Positions 44,262 to 52,403 of a stretch of DNA of 64,000 bases are shown piece after piece. The notes below the pieces were generated by a model. That model was not told where the DNA came from. It made no database searches and worked only from the letters and a program-made list of their open reading frames with translations. This DNA comes from Chryseosolibacter histidinae. Lineage in GTDB: Bacteria > Bacteroidota > Bacteroidia > Cytophagales > Cyclobacteriaceae. Location of the stretch: the NCBI RefSeq assembly GCF_018598225.1, contig NZ_JAHESF010000033.1, positions 16,294-80,293 of the forward strand. The letters are read 5' to 3'. Each line of letters starts with the position of its first letter. Position 1 is the first letter of the stretch. The translations under genes and the position numbers were made by a program.

Positions 44262-45437
44262 ATGGATGCATATATCGTTGCGGCGAAAAGAACAGCAAAC
44301 ACTCGTGCTAAAAAAGGCGGATTTCGTTTTACCCGTCCTGATGATTTTGCGACAGACCTGATCAAGGCGCTGGTAAAATCTGTTCCTGGCCTGGAGAACA
44401 AAATGATCGATGACCTCATTGTTGGCAATGCCGTTCAGGAAGCGGAGCAGGGCATGCAGATGGGAAGGATGATCGCCCTGATGGCGCTGGGTATCGACAA
44501 CGCTGGCATGGTGATCAACCGTTACTGTGGATCGGGCATTGAAGCGATCCACATTGCTTCGGCGAAAGTGCAGGCCGGCATGGCAGACTGCATTATTGCG
44601 GGAGGTACCGAATCTATGTCGCTGGTGCCGGTGATGGGCTGGAAGACGGCGCTTAATTATACCGTTGCCAAAGAGAACCCAACCTATTATACCAGCATGG
44701 GCTTAACCGCCGAGCAGGTTGCCGCGCAATACAAGATCTCGCGTGAAGACCAGGACCGTTTTGCGTATGAATCGCACATGAAAGCCATCAAGGCACAGCA
44801 GGAGGGAAAGTTCAAAGAAGAGATCGTGCCCATCACCACCAAAGAGATCTATGTGGATGAGAACAACAAGAAGAAAACGCGCGAGTTTGTAGTGGATACC
44901 GATGAAAGCCCGAGGGCCGATACCAACATGGACGTGCTGGCAAAACTCAAACCTGTGTTTGCGTTGGGTGGATCGGTTACGGCCGGAAATTCTTCACCTA
45001 CCACTGATGGCGCCGCGTTTGCCGTGGTGATGTCGGAGCGCCTTGTGAAACAGCTCAACCTGAAACCCATTGCGCGCCTGATGAGCTACGCGGTGGCTGG
45101 TGTTGATCCGCGCATTATGGGTATAGGACCGGTGAAAGCAGTACCGAAAGCGCTTGAAAGAGCGGGACTGAAACTGAACGACATCGACCTGATCGAATTG
45201 AACGAAGCGTTCGCAGCACAGTCGCTGGCCGTGGTTCGTGACCTGAACATTGATCCGGCCAAACTGAATGTGAACGGAGGGGCTATTGCAATGGGCCATC
45301 CGCTCGGAAGCTCGGGAGGACGTTTGTCGCTCACGCTCTTAAATGAATTAAGAAGAAGAAATAAGAAGTACGGAATGGTAACGGCCTGCGTCGGCGGCGG
45401 ACAAGGCGTGGCCGGGATCTACGAACTTCTGAATTGA
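44262..45437 (+). CDS. fadA: Acetyl-CoA C-acyltransferase (3-ketoacyl-CoA thiolase)
   Basis: 391 residues from the ATG at 44262; an upstream in-frame TTG at 44241 adds seven residues without family support. Cleaves 3-ketoacyl-CoA with CoA in the last beta-oxidation step. The acyl-accepting cysteine is C89 in NRYCGSGIEAIH. The catalytic histidine lies in GGAIAMGHPLGSSGGR, and the second cysteine in TACVGGGQG near the C-terminus. It is followed at once by the acyl-CoA dehydrogenase gene, forming fadN-fadA-fadE order. The 132-base gap upstream holds a CGCAGAT inverted repeat. Confidence 0.96.
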   Translation: MDAYIVAAKRTANTRAKKGGFRFTRPDDFATDLIKALVKSVPGLENKMIDDLIVGNAVQEAEQGMQMGRMIALMALGIDNAGMVINRYCGSGIEAIHIASAKVQAGMADCIIAGGTESMSLVPVMGWKTALNYTVAKENPTYYTSMGLTAEQVAAQYKISREDQDRFAYESHMKAIKAQQEGKFKEEIVPITTKEIYVDENNKKKTREFVVDTDESPRADTNMDVLAKLKPVFALGGSVTAGNSSPTTDGAAFAVVMSERLVKQLNLKPIARLMSYAVAGVDPRIMGIGPVKAVPKALERAGLKLNDIDLIELNEAFAAQSLAVVRDLNIDPAKLNVNGGAIAMGHPLGSSGGRLSLTLLNELRRRNKKYGMVTACVGGGQGVAGIYELLN

Positions 45438-45470
45438 TCTCATATCTCACATCTCAATACTCAAATCTAT
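45437..45470. repeat. TCTCA word repeat
   Basis: GATCTCATATCTCACATCTC followed by AATACTCAAATCT, directly between the fadA stop and the fadE start. Similar TCTCACATCTCA strings before genes are familiar to me from other Bacteroidota genomes. Confidence 0.45.
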
Positions 45471-45478
45471 TTCACGAT

Positions 45479-47281
45479 ATGGCAGCAGCAACAGAAACTA
45501 AAAAAGCGATCAAGGGAGGGGAGTTCCTGATCCGCGACACGGAAGCACACGAGATCTTCATTCCTGAAGATTTTAATGAAGAGCAGAAAATGATCGAACA
45601 GCAGTGTAAGGATTTTCTTGCAAAAGAAGTTTTTCCGCGGCTCGATGAGATCGACTCGATGAAAGATGGTAAGCTCATGCCGTCACTGCTTGATAAAGCG
45701 GGCGAGCTGGGTTTGCTTGGAACTTCTGTACCTGCTGAATACGGCGGCTTTGGAATGGACTTCAACACCACCATGCTTGTGGCGGAAGTAATTGGCGCCG
45801 GTCACTCGGTAGCAGTGGCACTGTCGGCCCATACCGGCATCGGTACATTGCCCATTATATACTATGGAAACGAGGAGCAAAAGAAAAAATATCTTCCCAA
45901 GCTGGCCACCGGAGAATATAAAGCTGCCTACTGTTTAACTGAACCGGATTCAGGATCAGATGCTAATTCCGGAAAAACAAAAGCGGTGTTATCGAAAGAT
46001 GGAAAACACTACGTGATCAACGGTCAGAAAATGTGGATCACCAACGGCGGCTTTGCTGATATATACATTGTGTTTGCCAAGATCGACAACGATAAAAACC
46101 TCAGTGCCTTCATCGTTGAGAAAGCTTTTGGCGGTATCACCATGAACGAGGAGGAGCACAAGATGGGTATCAAAGGATCTTCCACCCGCCAGATCTTTTT
46201 CAACGACTGCAAAGTGCCGGTTGAGAACCTGCTCTCTGAACGGGAGAATGGATTCAAGATCGCGGTGAATATCCTGAATGTTGGTCGTATCAAGCTGGCA
46301 GTTGCGGCGATCGGCGGCAGCAAAAAAACCATTTCTACGGCCATCAACTACGCGAAAGAAAGAAAGCAGTTCGGAACGCAGATTGCAAACTTTGGTGCTA
46401 TCAAGCATAAGATCGCCGAAATGGTGGTGAAAGTTTATGCGAGCGAGTCGGCCTGTTATCGCGCGGGCCAGAATGTTGACGATGCTTACAACGCGTTGGT
46501 GGCAGGTGGCCTGGAATCGGCGAAAGCCAAGCTCAAATCACTGGAAGATTTTGCCATTGAATGCGCCATCATGAAAGTGCACGGCTCGGAGGTGCTTGAT
46601 TTTGTGGTAGACGAAGGTGTGCAGATATACGGCGGGATGGGTTTTTCTGCTGAAGGGCCTATGGACCGCGCCTATCGCGATGCCCGCATCAACCGCATCT
46701 TCGAAGGTACCAACGAGATCAACCGTATGCTCACCATCGACATGCTGATGAAACGGGCTATGAAAGGCCAGCTCGACCTGATGACGCCGGCCATGGCGGT
46801 GCAGAAAGAGCTGATGGCGATACCTGATTTTGGCGCCAGCGACGATTCAGCCGTTTTTGCCAAAGAGAAAAAAGCGCTCCAGAACCTCAAAAAAGCAGGT
46901 TTGATGGTTGCCGGCGCAGCGGTTCAGAAATTTATGATGAAGCTTTCAGACGAGCAGGAGGTGCTGATGAACCTTGCCGATATGCTGATCGAGGCTTACG
47001 TGGCGGAATCTACATTACTGCGCGTGGAAAAACTGATTGGCCTGCGGGGCGAAGCAAATTGCCAGATCGAGAAGGAAATAGCGATTGTTTACCTGCACGA
47101 GGCTGTTGAAAAGGCCGCTTCTGCCGGAAAACAAGCGATTTATGCCTTTGCTGAAGGAGATGAGCTGCGCCTGATGTTGCTCGGCCTGAAACGTTTCACC
47201 AAGATGGAACCGTATAACCTGAAAGAGGCCAGAAGAAAGATCGCCGGTTATGCCATCGACAAGGGAGAATATCCCTTTTAA
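45479..47281 (+). CDS. fadE: Acyl-CoA dehydrogenase
   Basis: 600 residues from the ATG at 45479 (MAAATETKKAIKGG); the longer frame from 45434 runs through a repeat. FAD-dependent first step of beta-oxidation. ACAD features: AYCLTEPDSGSDANSGKT (about 145-162) at the substrate/FAD site, MWITNGGFADIY, the Fe-like insertion region, and the catalytic-base neighbourhood YGGMGFSAEGPMDRAYRDARINRIFEGTNEINR. The extra ~180-residue C-terminal domain matches the FadE/VLCAD-type longer members. Last gene of the marR-fadNAE operon, ended by a terminator at 47314. Confidence 0.95.
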   Translation: MAAATETKKAIKGGEFLIRDTEAHEIFIPEDFNEEQKMIEQQCKDFLAKEVFPRLDEIDSMKDGKLMPSLLDKAGELGLLGTSVPAEYGGFGMDFNTTMLVAEVIGAGHSVAVALSAHTGIGTLPIIYYGNEEQKKKYLPKLATGEYKAAYCLTEPDSGSDANSGKTKAVLSKDGKHYVINGQKMWITNGGFADIYIVFAKIDNDKNLSAFIVEKAFGGITMNEEEHKMGIKGSSTRQIFFNDCKVPVENLLSERENGFKIAVNILNVGRIKLAVAAIGGSKKTISTAINYAKERKQFGTQIANFGAIKHKIAEMVVKVYASESACYRAGQNVDDAYNALVAGGLESAKAKLKSLEDFAIECAIMKVHGSEVLDFVVDEGVQIYGGMGFSAEGPMDRAYRDARINRIFEGTNEINRMLTIDMLMKRAMKGQLDLMTPAMAVQKELMAIPDFGASDDSAVFAKEKKALQNLKKAGLMVAGAAVQKFMMKLSDEQEVLMNLADMLIEAYVAESTLLRVEKLIGLRGEANCQIEKEIAIVYLHEAVEKAASAGKQAIYAFAEGDELRLMLLGLKRFTKMEPYNLKEARRKIAGYAIDKGEYPF

Positions 47282-47313
47282 GAATGTGAACAGCTGGCTG
47301 TACAGATTTGAAC

Positions 47314-47340
47314 AAAAGCCCCGGACTTTCCGGGGTTTTT
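47314..47340 (+). terminator. Rho-independent terminator of the fad operon
   Basis: CCCCGGA-CTT-TCCGGGG with flanking A and T runs, 33 bases after the fadE stop. Confidence 0.92.
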
Positions 47341-47418
47341 CTTTTAAATCACGCTGAAAACTGCGTTTTGGTAATCTGGAATGGGCTTTGATTATTTTAA
47401 AGTCAAACCATTACTGCT

Positions 47419-47718
47419 ATGATAACCAAGACCATCGGCACCATTTTCATTGTTCTGATCTGCATCATTATGTTCCCGGTAGCGCTTGGGCTTGTCGGTG
47501 GTGCGTTTGGCATCGTGATAGGGGTTATCGGTGCGGTGTTCGGAGCCATGGCCGGAGCTATCGGTGGCATTTTCGGCGCGATCTTCGGCATTTTCGGATG
47601 GATGTTCGACGGTCTTTTCAACTGGCACGGACCCTTTCACTTTTTCAGATGCAACATATTTACCCTTGCCGCCATTGTGCTGGTAGTAGCGCTGCTGGTG
47701 AGAGACAAGAGAAAATAA
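47419..47718 (+). CDS. Glycine-zipper small membrane protein
   Basis: 99 residues. A first hydrophobic helix (about 5-26), then a remarkable glycine ladder (GGAFGIVIGVIGAVFGAMAG and IGGIFGAIFGIFGWMF, about 26-64) with a small residue every third or fourth position. A short His/Phe/Cys-containing loop (WHGPFHFFRCNIF) and a last helix (about 82-94) ending in a basic tail follow. Glycine-zipper helices pack tightly or oligomerise in membranes. Function unknown; a channel-like or membrane-stress protein is only a guess. Own short leader, monocistronic. Confidence 0.7.
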   Translation: MITKTIGTIFIVLICIIMFPVALGLVGGAFGIVIGVIGAVFGAMAGAIGGIFGAIFGIFGWMFDGLFNWHGPFHFFRCNIFTLAAIVLVVALLVRDKRK

Positions 47719-47886
47719 TTGACGGTTGACAATGGGGCTGTTGACAACGGTCAGGGTTTAAGGTACCAGACCGGCCTGTCGATTTAAGATGCCAAATGCC
47801 CAGTGATTATCGACAATGGATTTGAAATACTGATCTTAAGCTTGAAACGGGCCTTTTGTCAATTGTTTTATTGTCAACTGTTAACT
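47718..47886. repeat. TTGACAA / TTGTCAA inverted word repeat
   Basis: ATTGACGGTTGACAATGGGG and CTGTTGACAACGG on the left, TTTTGTCAATTG and TTATTGTCAACTGTTAAC on the right, filling the gap between two convergent small genes. Inverted overall, imperfect. Confidence 0.55.
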
Positions 47887-47888
47887 GA

Positions 47889-48275
47889 TTACGTCACGGG
47901 ATGCTTGTTGTAAAGCATGGGGTTCAGGAAGTACCTGCTGTATACCGGATATCTTTTTACCTCCTGGATACTGGGTTTTTTACCTTTTGCAAATACCATT
48001 TTGTAATAGAACTCATATCCCTTTTCCACCTTGATGTCTTTGCGAACCACGTACCAGTTCTTATCATAAGGATTGAGCACTTTCACCTGAACGTGAAATA
48101 AACCGGGCTTGCTTTTAATGCGTACAAACTTCTCGGGAGTTTTGTTGTAGAGCTTTCCGTTTACATAAACCTGCATATTCGAACTCTTATCTGTTTGAAT
48201 AGCGATGCCTGAGATATAGGCGTGGGCATAGGTAGAAACTGTTGCCAAAAGAACTGCGACCACTAACTTTTTCAT
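47889..48275 (-). CDS. Secreted small beta-rich protein
   Basis: 128 residues from the ATG at 48275 (a GTG two codons earlier is possible). Signal peptide ending AHA-YISG. The mature part, with IQTDKSSNMQVYVNGKLYNKTPEKFVRI then KPGLFHVQVKVLNP, resembles the PEGA-like beta unit found before DUF4476 domains in Bacteroidota secreted proteins. The second half (VEKGYEFYYKMVFAKGKKPS) is strand-rich and basic. No enzyme motif; localisation periplasmic or surface. Family assignment is tentative. Confidence 0.65.
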   Translation of the reverse strand: MKKLVVAVLLATVSTYAHAYISGIAIQTDKSSNMQVYVNGKLYNKTPEKFVRIKSKPGLFHVQVKVLNPYDKNWYVVRKDIKVEKGYEFYYKMVFAKGKKPSIQEVKRYPVYSRYFLNPMLYNKHPVT

Positions 48276-48281
48276 TTTCAC

Positions 48282-48576
48282 AACCCTCAGTTTTTCTTAT
48301 CTAACGAAAACAAGGTCCGTGCCAATTCCTTCATGTATGATATTAACCAAGATTAAACCAGGATTAACGGATTAACAAGATTTACAGGATTAAACCAGGA
48401 TTTATTGGGTTAACGTGATTCACAGGATGAGAATACATCCGGAAACGGGATTCTTGCGATAAAGGGCTCCAATAGGTCTGTAAATCATTTAATCCTGGTA
48501 TAATCCTGCTCTTAAATCCAGATCATCATGTCAATCAAATAAATCATAGTTTATCTTTGTTAGCTTAAGGGAAGAC
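48282..48576. other. Intergenic gap, 295 bp
   Basis: Divergent gap almost filled by the AGGATTAA repeat block. A TATCTTTG -7-like element at 48552-48559 probably serves the DinB gene. Confidence 0.6.
48340..48520. repeat. AGGATTAA-family inverted word repeat
   Basis: Left part with ATTAACCAAGATTAAACC, AGGATTAACGGATTAAC, AAGATTTACAGGATTAAACC; right part with TCTGTAAATCATTTAATCC, TGGTATAATCCTGC. The right side is the inverted counterpart of the left. Strings like 'ACAGGATTAA' are familiar from other Bacteroidota intergenic regions. Confidence 0.65.
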
Positions 48577-49098
48577 ATGAACGTATCGGAAGTTTGCACC
48601 CAGATCCTTGATCAGCTTGCTGCACTCCTACAGGAGATCGATGGGCGCGATTTTACAAAACCATCAAAGGCTTTAAGTCAGTCGACCATTGGTCAGCACC
48701 TGCGGCACACGCTGGAGTTTTTTATCTGTTTTGAGCAGGGATTTGAGCGTGGCGTTGTGAATTATGACAAACGGGCACACGACAGACTGACCGAAACAGA
48801 CAAGCTCATGGCACTGAATACCATTCGCCGCATCCGTGGCTTTGTGAGCGCGCTGCGAGACAACAACAAACCGCTCAGACTTGAGGTTGGGTTCGATCCT
48901 GATAAGGAACAATATATTTCCATCGAGACGAATGCTGTCCGCGAATTGGTGTATAACATCGAACACGCGGTGCACCATATGGCCATCATGAAGATCGGCA
49001 TCCGTGAAGTGGCGCCTTACATCTCACTGCCTCCTGATTTTGGTGTGGCTGCGTCAACAGTGCGGTACAGGGAAGCGGCTGTATCTGTTCATCATTAA
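48577..49098 (+). CDS. DinB-like four-helix protein
   Basis: 173 residues, all-helical. The metal-binding histidines expected for the DinB/YfiT fold appear in GQHLRHTLEFF (about 31-41) and EHAVHHMAIM (about 130-139). The family includes mycothiol/bacillithiol-dependent transferases; the reaction here is unknown. Good ATG at 48577, with a TATCTTTG -7-like box 17 bases upstream. Followed after 18 bases by the ATP-grasp gene, so probably co-transcribed. Confidence 0.8.
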   Translation: MNVSEVCTQILDQLAALLQEIDGRDFTKPSKALSQSTIGQHLRHTLEFFICFEQGFERGVVNYDKRAHDRLTETDKLMALNTIRRIRGFVSALRDNNKPLRLEVGFDPDKEQYISIETNAVRELVYNIEHAVHHMAIMKIGIREVAPYISLPPDFGVAASTVRYREAAVSVHH

Positions 49099-49116
49099 TT
49101 CAGCTTTCACTGCAGC

Positions 49117-50157
49117 ATGAGAGGACTAGAAAAAATTACACGCAGTAATTTTTTTATCAAACTCAGAAACTGGGAGTACTGGCCATTCGGCATCCTTCAG
49201 TTCCCGCTGTTCTTTTATTTTTTCTGGCTCGCGCTTCGTTCACGATCGCTGACCTTCTTTTCGGCATCCAATCCGGGCATCGCCATGGGAGGCATGTTTG
49301 GCGAATCGAAATACGATGTGATCAGCAAGATCCCTTCAGCCTTCGTTCCGCGCACGAAGCTCATTCTCCTTCCGGCAACAAGCGACACAGTTTTGAAAAC
49401 ACTGAACCAGTATGGATTTACGTTCCCTGTGATCTTTAAACCCGAGCTGGGCGAGCGCGGATTCATGGTGAAAAAAATAACATCGGCAGCGGATGTTGAA
49501 TCGTACCTTAAAAAGATCAGGATCAATTTCCTGGTGCAGGATTTTGTAGACCTGCCGTTGGAGTTCGGTGTGTTCTATCAGCGATATCCATCACAGCCCA
49601 ACGGAAAGGTGGTCTCTATTGTCGCAAAAGAGATGCTTTCTGTGACCGGAGACGGAACATCCACGCTTCAGCAGCTCATCATGAAAAAAGACAGGGCCAA
49701 ACTTCAGTGGAAAAAACTGGCGGAGGCGTACCGCGACAGGCTTGAAGAGGTGATTCCCGCGGGGCAGTCGATCGAGCTTGTCTCTATCGGCAATCATGCC
49801 ATGGGCACCAGGTTCCTCGATGGAAATCACCTGATCAACGACCGGTTGTCTTCATCTTTTGACCGGATCAGCAAACAGATCGATGGATTTTATTTTGGAC
49901 GATTTGATGTACGCTGCGCCAGCCTGAACGATCTTTACGAAGGCCGCGTGAAGATCATGGAGCTGAACGGATGTGGTGCCGAGCCTGCGCACATCTATGA
50001 TCCTGCTTTCGGGCTGTTCAAGGCAGTGGGTGTGCTCTTCCGGCACTGGAAAACGATCTTCGAGATCTCGCGGGAAAATCATCAAGCTGGCGTCCGTTAT
50101 CTGAGCTATCGCGAGGCGCTGGCGTTTTACCGTGCATTTAAAAAAGCGGTTCAGTAG
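49117..50157 (+). CDS. ATP-grasp family protein (D-Ala-D-Ala ligase-like)
   Basis: 346 residues. One N-terminal hydrophobic segment (about 22-42, FGILQFPLFFYFFWLAL), then an ATP-grasp core: FPVIFKPELGERGFMVKKI (about 106-124), LVQDFVDLPLEFGVFY, VTGDGTSTLQQLI, and the metal-binding C-terminal RFDVRCASLND...MELNGCGAEPAHIYDP. The E-x-N near the end and the late position of the catalytic block are typical of carboxylate-amine ligases. Substrate unknown; membrane association is unusual. Flanked by DinB-like and LysE genes in the same direction. Confidence 0.8.
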   Translation: MRGLEKITRSNFFIKLRNWEYWPFGILQFPLFFYFFWLALRSRSLTFFSASNPGIAMGGMFGESKYDVISKIPSAFVPRTKLILLPATSDTVLKTLNQYGFTFPVIFKPELGERGFMVKKITSAADVESYLKKIRINFLVQDFVDLPLEFGVFYQRYPSQPNGKVVSIVAKEMLSVTGDGTSTLQQLIMKKDRAKLQWKKLAEAYRDRLEEVIPAGQSIELVSIGNHAMGTRFLDGNHLINDRLSSSFDRISKQIDGFYFGRFDVRCASLNDLYEGRVKIMELNGCGAEPAHIYDPAFGLFKAVGVLFRHWKTIFEISRENHQAGVRYLSYREALAFYRAFKKAVQ

Positions 50158-50161
50158 CATC

Positions 50162-50776
50162 ATGGAAGCATTGTTGACTTTATCGATCGCTTTCCTCTTC
50201 AGCTTCATCGGCACCATTCCTCCCGGTACGATGAACCTCACCATCATTGGCCTGGGCCTCGAGCATCGCATTTCAACTGCCTGGCGTTTTGCGCTGGCCG
50301 CAGCCCTCATCGAATATCCCTATGCATGGCTGGCAGTTGAGTTTGAAAATCTCATCACCTCTTCGCCGATGATCACGGCCAATTTCAGGATCATTACTGG
50401 CGTAGTGATGACCGTGCTCGGTGTTATCAGCCTGCGGTCTTCACAAAAGCCATCACCTTTTGCCAAACGCTTCCAGGAGAGTGGCTTCAGAAGGGGCATT
50501 TTACTGGCATTGCTCAATCCACTAGCCTTGCCATTTTGGGTGGCCATGACGGCATACCTCAAAAGTCAGCGGTGGATCGACCTCGACACAAACATGGAAG
50601 TTCATTTTTATCTGCTGGGTGTGTCGCTTGGCAGCCTCTCATTGCTGATCATTCTGGCGTACCTGGCCAGGAGGGTGGTACGGCAATTTCAGGGAAACAC
50701 CTTTTTGAAAAAGATCCCGGGCATTACGTTGTTGGTCCTGGGTGCGTATGCGCTTATACAGTACTTCTTTTTTTGA
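50162..50776 (+). CDS. LysE family translocator
   Basis: 204 residues from the ATG at 50162, directly after the ATP-grasp stop; the frame from 50132 would overlap that gene. Six hydrophobic segments. The family start SFIGTIPPGTMNLTIIGLGLEH and NPLALPFWVAMTAYL match the LysE/RhtB exporter pattern (proline-glycine motif near the first helix). Likely exports an amino acid or similar small molecule. Its 3' end overlaps the convergent ldcA-like gene by 23 bases. Confidence 0.83.
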   Translation: MEALLTLSIAFLFSFIGTIPPGTMNLTIIGLGLEHRISTAWRFALAAALIEYPYAWLAVEFENLITSSPMITANFRIITGVVMTVLGVISLRSSQKPSPFAKRFQESGFRRGILLALLNPLALPFWVAMTAYLKSQRWIDLDTNMEVHFYLLGVSLGSLSLLIILAYLARRVVRQFQGNTFLKKIPGITLLVLGAYALIQYFFF

Positions 50777-51680
50777 ATCCTTCGAACAACAGCGATACTT
50801 TTTTTGCGTCTGCGATGAGCTCGGCTTTGCCTCCGTGTACCCAGGCGTAGTTGGGGTTCTCATGGCCTGATGGAAAACCGAACACCACCGGGTATGAATA
50901 GTCTTTCACCGCATTAAGAATGACCTCTTCCACACGTTCGCCGAAGCCGAGGCTTGCTTCCTTGATATCGGTCATGTGACCCACCACAAGCGCACGAAGG
51001 TCTTGAAGCTTGCCGGCCCTGCGAAGTTGTGTGAGCATGCGATCGAGCTTATAAAAATATTCGTCAATTTCTTCCAGCACGAGGATGCAGTTCTTGGTAT
51101 CGGGCTCTCCGGAAGTTCCGATCGAATCGACGATCAGCGACAGGTTTCCTCCCGTTACCATGCCTGATGCAGTACCCATACGGTTGAACGGAGACGGTAT
51201 TGCGTCGATGCTGCACTCACCTTCCAGCAGAAGTCTTCGCAGGCTTTCTACCGAGGAGGCAGAGTCGGGCCGCGAAAACAAAACAGGCATGGTGCCGTGG
51301 ATGCTGGCCACTTGTTCTTTCTTCAGACGAAGGTGCAGCGCCGTGATGTCACTGAAGCCTACAAGCCATTTGGGATGTTTGCTGAAACCTGAAAAATCGA
51401 TGCTGTCGATGATGCGGGTGCTTCCATAGCCACCCCGTGCGCAGATGATGGCGCGGATGGCCGCATCGTCGATCATCTCCTGCAGGTCCGCGCGGCGTTC
51501 TTCATCAGCGCCAGCCAAATAGCTGTGCCTGCTGCTGAAAATGTTACGGCCAATGATCACCTGCAATCCCCACGACTCAAGCACCTTCGCCGCGAATTCA
51601 ACGTCAGCGGCATCGATCTTCCTGGAGGTTGCAACAATGCCAACCTTATCGCCGGTTTTAAGAAGACTGGGTATGATCAT
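50754..51680 (-). CDS. ldcA: LD-carboxypeptidase (peptidase family S66)
   Basis: 308 residues. Removes the terminal D-alanine from murein tetrapeptides during cell-wall recycling; cytosolic. The nucleophile is S110 in LVGFSDITALH. The N-terminal ICARGGYGSTRIIDSIDF is the S66 signature. The catalytic glutamate lies in LVLEEIDEYFYKLDRML and the histidine in the C-terminal VVFGFPSGHENPNYAW. Full family length. Convergent with the LysE gene (23-base overlap). Confidence 0.94.
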   Translation of the reverse strand: MIIPSLLKTGDKVGIVATSRKIDAADVEFAAKVLESWGLQVIIGRNIFSSRHSYLAGADEERRADLQEMIDDAAIRAIICARGGYGSTRIIDSIDFSGFSKHPKWLVGFSDITALHLRLKKEQVASIHGTMPVLFSRPDSASSVESLRRLLLEGECSIDAIPSPFNRMGTASGMVTGGNLSLIVDSIGTSGEPDTKNCILVLEEIDEYFYKLDRMLTQLRRAGKLQDLRALVVGHMTDIKEASLGFGERVEEVILNAVKDYSYPVVFGFPSGHENPNYAWVHGGKAELIADAKKVSLLFEGFKKRSTV

Positions 51681-51738
51681 AGAAAAATTTCTTTTTTGCC
51701 AACGAAGACTCTAAGAACACGAAAAGCCACTAAGTAAA

Positions 51739-51766
51739 AAAGCCCTCCTGATATCAGGAAGGCTTT
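51739..51766 (-). terminator. Rho-independent terminator of the bamA-ompH operon
   Basis: AAAGCC.TCCTGAT / ATCAGGA.GGCTTT, a 13-bp stem with one mismatch. It lies 53 bases beyond the second ompH stop and has a T tract in the leftward direction. Confidence 0.85.
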
Positions 51767-51791
51767 GTATTTTTATTCTTATAGTAAGGCG

Positions 51792-51825
51792 TTATTGCCT
51801 ATTGCTTATGCCTACTGCCTATTGT
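51792..51825. repeat. TATTGCC word repeat
   Basis: TTATTGCCTATTGCTTATGCC then TACTGCCTATTG between the terminator and the end of ompH. One more member of the class of short quasi-tandem word blocks. Confidence 0.5.
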
Positions 51826-52388
51826 TTAGGAGGTGTGCCAGCTTTTGCTTCGGGCTTCGGAGCGGGTGTAACGCCCATCTTTTTCAGTACGAGGTCAGAA
51901 ACATCCATTTTTTCGTCACCATAAAGGATCACGTCAAGGCCGCCGATCTGCTGGTTGAGAACAAAGGTGAAGCCGTTTTCTTTGGCAACATCTTCAATGG
52001 CTTTGCCTACTTTTTTGTAAACGGGCTCCATCAGCTGCGTTTGTTTATTCTGGATGGTAGTTTGTGCATCCTGCTGAAGCTTCTCCAGGTTTTGCTGCAT
52101 TTGCTGAAGCTCGCGCTCAGTGTTCTGACGAACGGCATCAAGCATGGTGTTGAGGTTTGCGTTGTAGTCCTGAAGTTTTTTCTGGAATTCCTGCGCTTTG
52201 CCTTCGATCTGGTTTTTCAGCATGGTTTGCGTTGCCTTCAGGTCGGAGTCGATCTGTTTGGCTTCGGGCATTTGACTGAAAATATAATCTACATCAGCAT
52301 AGCCGATCTTAACGGATGCAGTGGTGGTTTGTGCCTGAGAGGCAAAAAAGCCCAGGGTCAGCACAAGAAGTGAAACAAGTTTTCTCAT
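51819..52388 (-). CDS. OmpH/Skp-family periplasmic chaperone, second copy
   Basis: 189 residues. Signal peptide ending SQA-QTT, then KIGYADVDYIFSQMPEAKQIDSDL (strand and first helix), a long coiled coil (about 50-120, KAQEFQKKLQDYNANLN..ELQQMQQNLEKLQQD) and the C-terminal strand block GFTFVLNQQIGGLDVILYGDE. Ends with a proline/alanine/lysine-rich tail. Skp/OmpH holds unfolded outer-membrane proteins during delivery to BamA. It follows another ompH after 15 bases. Confidence 0.92.
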   Translation of the reverse strand: MRKLVSLLVLTLGFFASQAQTTTASVKIGYADVDYIFSQMPEAKQIDSDLKATQTMLKNQIEGKAQEFQKKLQDYNANLNTMLDAVRQNTERELQQMQQNLEKLQQDAQTTIQNKQTQLMEPVYKKVGKAIEDVAKENGFTFVLNQQIGGLDVILYGDEKMDVSDLVLKKMGVTPAPKPEAKAGTPPKQ

Positions 52389-52403
52389 GGAGTTTTAATC
52401 AAG

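Noticed and set aside
47388..47729. 113-aa ORF in another frame over the glycine-zipper gene
   Set aside because: The composition (many H, R, C, W) is typical of an out-of-frame reading; the 47419 frame has membrane helices and a good start.
48340..48520. Possible CRISPR array or regular tandem repeat
   Set aside because: The words are variable in length and spacing, no constant repeat/unique spacer pattern exists, and no cas genes are present.
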